Source: Darksidea phi (taxonomy: Eukaryota > Ascomycota > Dothideomycetes > Pleosporales > Lentitheciaceae). From it: DNA of 64,000 nt. Below the pieces are notes generated by a model. It was not told the DNA's origin and did not search any database. It saw only the letters and a list, made by a program, of their open reading frames with translations. Made by a program: the position numbers and the translations under genes. The stretch lies in the NCBI GenBank assembly GCA_030770425.1, contig JASJFT010000177.1, positions 33,386 through 97,385 of the forward strand, given 5' to 3'. Shown here piece by piece: positions 61,343 to 64,000 of the stretch (positions within the stretch are counted from its first letter, which is position 1; every line of letters begins with the position of its first letter).

Positions 61343-62164
61343 ACCACGTGACACAAAGCCTGCCTCGGGACCGCACAAGTGCACTCCGACGCCAGCTGGC
61401 AACGCGTATTCAAACGACTCAAGACGACGTCCGGTTCATAGTTTTAAAGTCCCGCGTGTTCAAGTATACGCTCAAAGATTCGTCGTTGAGAAATGCCAAT
61501 CCTTTTGGGTTGATCTTCTACCTGACACGTCGGCGAAGAACGCGCGTCTCCCGCATCTCGACCCCTCATCGGCAGCAAATCATACAACTCGCTTCCCTAC
61601 CGCTCGGGTCCCCTCATTTTGCACTATGACGAACAGCTTTTCCTTCGAACTGGGTATCCATCTTATCGTGCTTGCTTTGATAACTTGCCCATAACCTCTC
61701 CGATGCTCGTGAACAGAAGAAACACTGCAAAAAACAAAAACAAATGAAAAGTGTGCTGCCAAAAATGCAAGTAGTGGTATATAAAAAAGGGTGCTGCAAT
61801 CACATGCAGTTACAAAAGAGAAACCTCCGTCTTGCAAACCCCTCGCAGAAATGCTGTAGATGATACCAAGAGGAAATGCTAGATCGAGTTTATAGACATT
61901 AGGTCTTAGCGACGATGCCTTGTATGCTTCGCCAAACGCCGCAGCGAGCCGAGTCGCTCATTGCTGATCCCAGAATATAGTGTTACAGGCGCGGAGGTCG
62001 CGGTTGGTTGTTGGTGGTAGGCTCCATCGTCACCTAGAGGGTAAACCACGAGTGCCGTTGCGTCGTACGCATTGGCACCGGGGCCGGCCTCGGCTCTGGT
62101 CTTCGGCGGGATGGGCTCAGTTGTGATGGGAATGGAACCAAGTACGATCGTCCCAGAGTTTGCT

Positions 62165-63549
62165 TCATCGTGGGTGTTGGTTCCGGGGATCTTGCTGATT
62201 CGGTGTGCCTTGTCCACCCTCTCCCCGAGCGCGGATCCATTGAGCATTCCCGCTGGTTCGGCCCTCCAAAGCTTTCAGTGGATCAGAATCCGGTCGAGGG
62301 GAGGGTCGTCCGCTCAAAATGTCCTCGGCGTTGATTTTGCTAACCTTTTGGGCAATTGAAGCGATGACATAGCCGCGAAGCTCACGGTCCTCTCGCATAT
62401 CTTCACCCTCGAGGCGGAACTTCTCCTGCTTCGACATGTTGTTTCGTCGCATGGCGCGGAGTTCATCCATAATATGGAGGAGCACGGCCTCCGGTGCACG
62501 GTTGCGCTCAGAGTAGTACTTGGAGGAGTCTCGCATGTATCTCCGCGTAACGTCCATAGCACCATCTGCAGAGAAGGCAATGCAGTAGGAAAGCTTCTTT
62601 CCCCAGCCTAGTAGGGTGTTAACGACTGCATTCACAAGTTAGAGTGTGGAAGTTGCGTACCTTCGGTATACAGCTTCGGCTTGTCCCAAGCCTCTTCGCA
62701 GACATCGACGTGAACCCATCGCTTTCTGTGGACCGAGTACACCTCGGTCCAGACATGGTCTTCGGCGTTCCATACCCATCGGACTCTTGATCCGACGGCT
62801 CGGCACAGCATGCTGAAGCAGTTGGCCCATTCGCCGCAGCGGCCTCGGCGGGTCTGGAGCAGCACGAAGGCGTCATTGTATCGCGGGTATCGCTCGTATT
62901 GGCCACACTGCTCGAGCGAGCACTTGTAGAGTTCGACCTGGTTGGCGCCGCGGGCTTGTTCATCGGGGAGGGGGGCGGCCATGCCGACACCTATTGTTGG
63001 CGAGTAGCATCGAGCGCAAGCGGGATTGTTGACCCATGAGAAGAAGGACCGCTTGAACCATCGCATTAGCGCCCGGACGACGCAGTCCTGGTAGCCCCAT
63101 GCCGCCTTCTTTCCGGATCCTAGGCTCTCGGCCTCGGCTTGCAGGATCTGGCTTTCCTCTTCAGCCTCGTTGTAGATCTGCTCGAGCGGGACCACGCGAA
63201 GGGCTTCGTCCAGCAGGCCAGGGTTCTCCCACCGCAGCGGCATGTTCGAGAGCGACTGGAGCATGTTCCTGAAGCGCAGCGAGCGGGCGTCTTGCGGGGG
63301 TTGCGGCACGAGGGGGATGTTGCGGAGCGATGAGTACGAGGGAAGTGCGTTCTGGACTGGCGGCGGCTGCGGGGTGCCAAAGTCTCGTGGCGCTGGCGAC
63401 GACGAGCGCGAGGTGACTGATCGCGAGGTGAGGTCGTTCATGCGCTTGGTGCTGAGCACTTGTCGGAAGCGCTCTGTCATCTCGGAGGCGAGCCGATCGG
63501 CGTCGACGCTGGCGGCGGGCGCCCGCTGGGCGCCGTAGGAATGCTCCAT
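62165..63549 (-). CDS. png1: Peptide:N-glycanase (transglutaminase-like)
   Basis: Cytosolic deglycosylase that removes N-glycans from misfolded glycoproteins exported from the ER before proteasomal degradation. Two exons, 62661-63549 and 62165-62625, give 449 aa; the 35-bp intron with phase 1 rejoins [15 protein letters not shown]. Zinc ligands are in [10 protein letters not shown] and [15 protein letters not shown], a pair of CxxC-like knuckles. The transglutaminase triad is intact: Cys in [10 protein letters not shown], His in [10 protein letters not shown], Asp in [27 protein letters not shown] and a family-typical C-terminal helix with [12 protein letters not shown] follow. The N-terminal 90 residues are Ser/Pro-rich. 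ATG 63549 was chosen because upstream frame sequence is repetitive and reaches the poor-quality window edge. Enzyme activity is expected but not shown. Confidence 0.95.
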
Positions 63550-64000
63550 GGGCGAAGGGCGGACTGCCGTCGCAGTACGATGGGCCTTGTGGGTTGGGGT
63601 GTGGTGGTGCTGGGGAGGGCTCAGATGCTGGGGGAGCGGAGCGTTAATAGCGTTGCAGGCTGCGACTAGAGGCCCTGGGCTGGGTGTGCACAGCCCTGCC
63701 GGGAGGATGATGCGTGGTCGCAGGCGCAGCGATGGCGGTATTCTTGGACGAAGTCGGCAACAGCGGGCGCGAGGCACGAGGCGCGACTGCACGGCGTCCA
63801 GGGGATATCGCAACGAGACCTCGACGGAGCGACGAAGTGGTGTTGGGGGGGAAAACGAGCGTTGGAAGGGGATGATGAGACTGATGAAGCCGGGGGGGGG
63901 GGGGGCACCCCCCCCCCGGGACACGGCCCCCGCCCACCCACCCCAATGCCCCGCTGTTTACCCCGCCATTGGCCCCCGGCCAACCCGGTTTGGCCCCCCC
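63550..64000. other. PNGase upstream region and low-quality contig edge
   Basis: Should contain the PNGase promoter and leader. Beyond about 63880 the sequence has runs of 14 G and 10 C around a CA loop, then more long C/G runs to the end, which looks like a sequencing or assembly artefact. Features crossing it are not trusted. Confidence 0.6.
63891..63920. repeat. G14-CA-C10 inverted homopolymer run
   Basis: A run of about 14 G, then CA, then about 10 C, forming a perfect hairpin. Real genomes of this composition rarely contain it; most likely an edge artefact. Confidence 0.75.

Larger units (their letters stand above)
60242..62164. other. Intergenic region between SUR7-like and PNGase genes
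   Basis: A possible small plus-strand gene starts at 60977 (MGIQASSRSMAAKPYSS, 83 codons to 61228) after a pyrimidine-rich leader with good ATG context. It has no recognised domain and is not called with confidence. An AT-rich TTTTA repeat is at 61311-61342. Confidence 0.4.

Noticed and set aside
61906..62247. 113-codon minus-strand frame overlapping the PNGase 3' end
   Set aside because: It is in another frame and lacks homology; the PNGase frame reaches a natural stop at 62165 with family-typical C-terminus.

Overview
The window is nuclear DNA of a filamentous ascomycete (Pezizomycotina). Genes sit on both strands and are interrupted by short GT-AG introns, mostly 44-66 bp. Several gene types are typical of the group: a WSC-domain copper radical oxidase, a GH16 membrane-anchored glucanase, a SUR7/PalI protein, an FSH1 hydrolase and a GT2 glycosyltransferase resembling the Zymoseptoria/Fusarium hyphal-growth GT2. 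Dothideomycetes is my best guess from protein similarity by eye. I recognised no rRNA, tRNA, CRISPR array or intact transposon. Exon boundaries were read by hand from splice motifs, reading phase and family knowledge.

Layout. 1-5.3 kb: a DHX9-type RNA helicase on minus. 5.8-7.2 kb: a secreted SGNH/GDSL hydrolase. 7.5-9 kb: an aquaporin on minus. 10.1-12.6 kb: a PA-TM-RING ubiquitin ligase. 12.9-13.8 kb: a small cysteine-rich secreted protein. 15.2-20.2 kb: a minus-strand housekeeping run of DNA primase large subunit, a Pho13-type phosphatase and aspartyl aminopeptidase, facing the APC/C activator Cdh1 at 21.1-23.1 kb. 23.2-27 kb: a decayed stretch with an orphan open frame and a broken MCT-like transporter. 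27.1-30 kb: proteasome subunit Rpn5 and an FSH1-type serine hydrolase. 30.4-33.4 kb: a decayed sugar transporter and a histidine acid phosphatase with a suspect splice donor. 34.3-38.8 kb: GPI mannosyltransferase I and TRAX from a shared 218-bp divergent promoter, then a PIN-domain/RGG protein. 41-44.5 kb: the GT2 gene. 46.8-53.5 kb: two cell-surface genes in tandem, GH16 then an oxidase with five WSC domains. 53.5-59 kb: mostly unassigned, with one promoter-like unit. 59.1-60.2 kb: a SUR7/PalI membrane protein. 62.2-63.5 kb: peptide:N-glycanase. The last ~120 bp carry long G and C runs and look like a low-quality contig edge.

Functional themes are housekeeping (replication, proteasome, APC/C, GPI anchors, glycoprotein quality control) mixed with a surface/cell-wall group (GT2, GH16, WSC oxidase, SUR7, aquaporin, secreted hydrolases). 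I see no secondary-metabolite cluster. The most unusual items are a probable GC-AG intron in the Pho13-type gene, a 35-bp intron in the PNGase gene, the five-WSC oxidase, an off-by-one splice donor in the acid phosphatase, and two transporter pseudogenes marking decaying segments.
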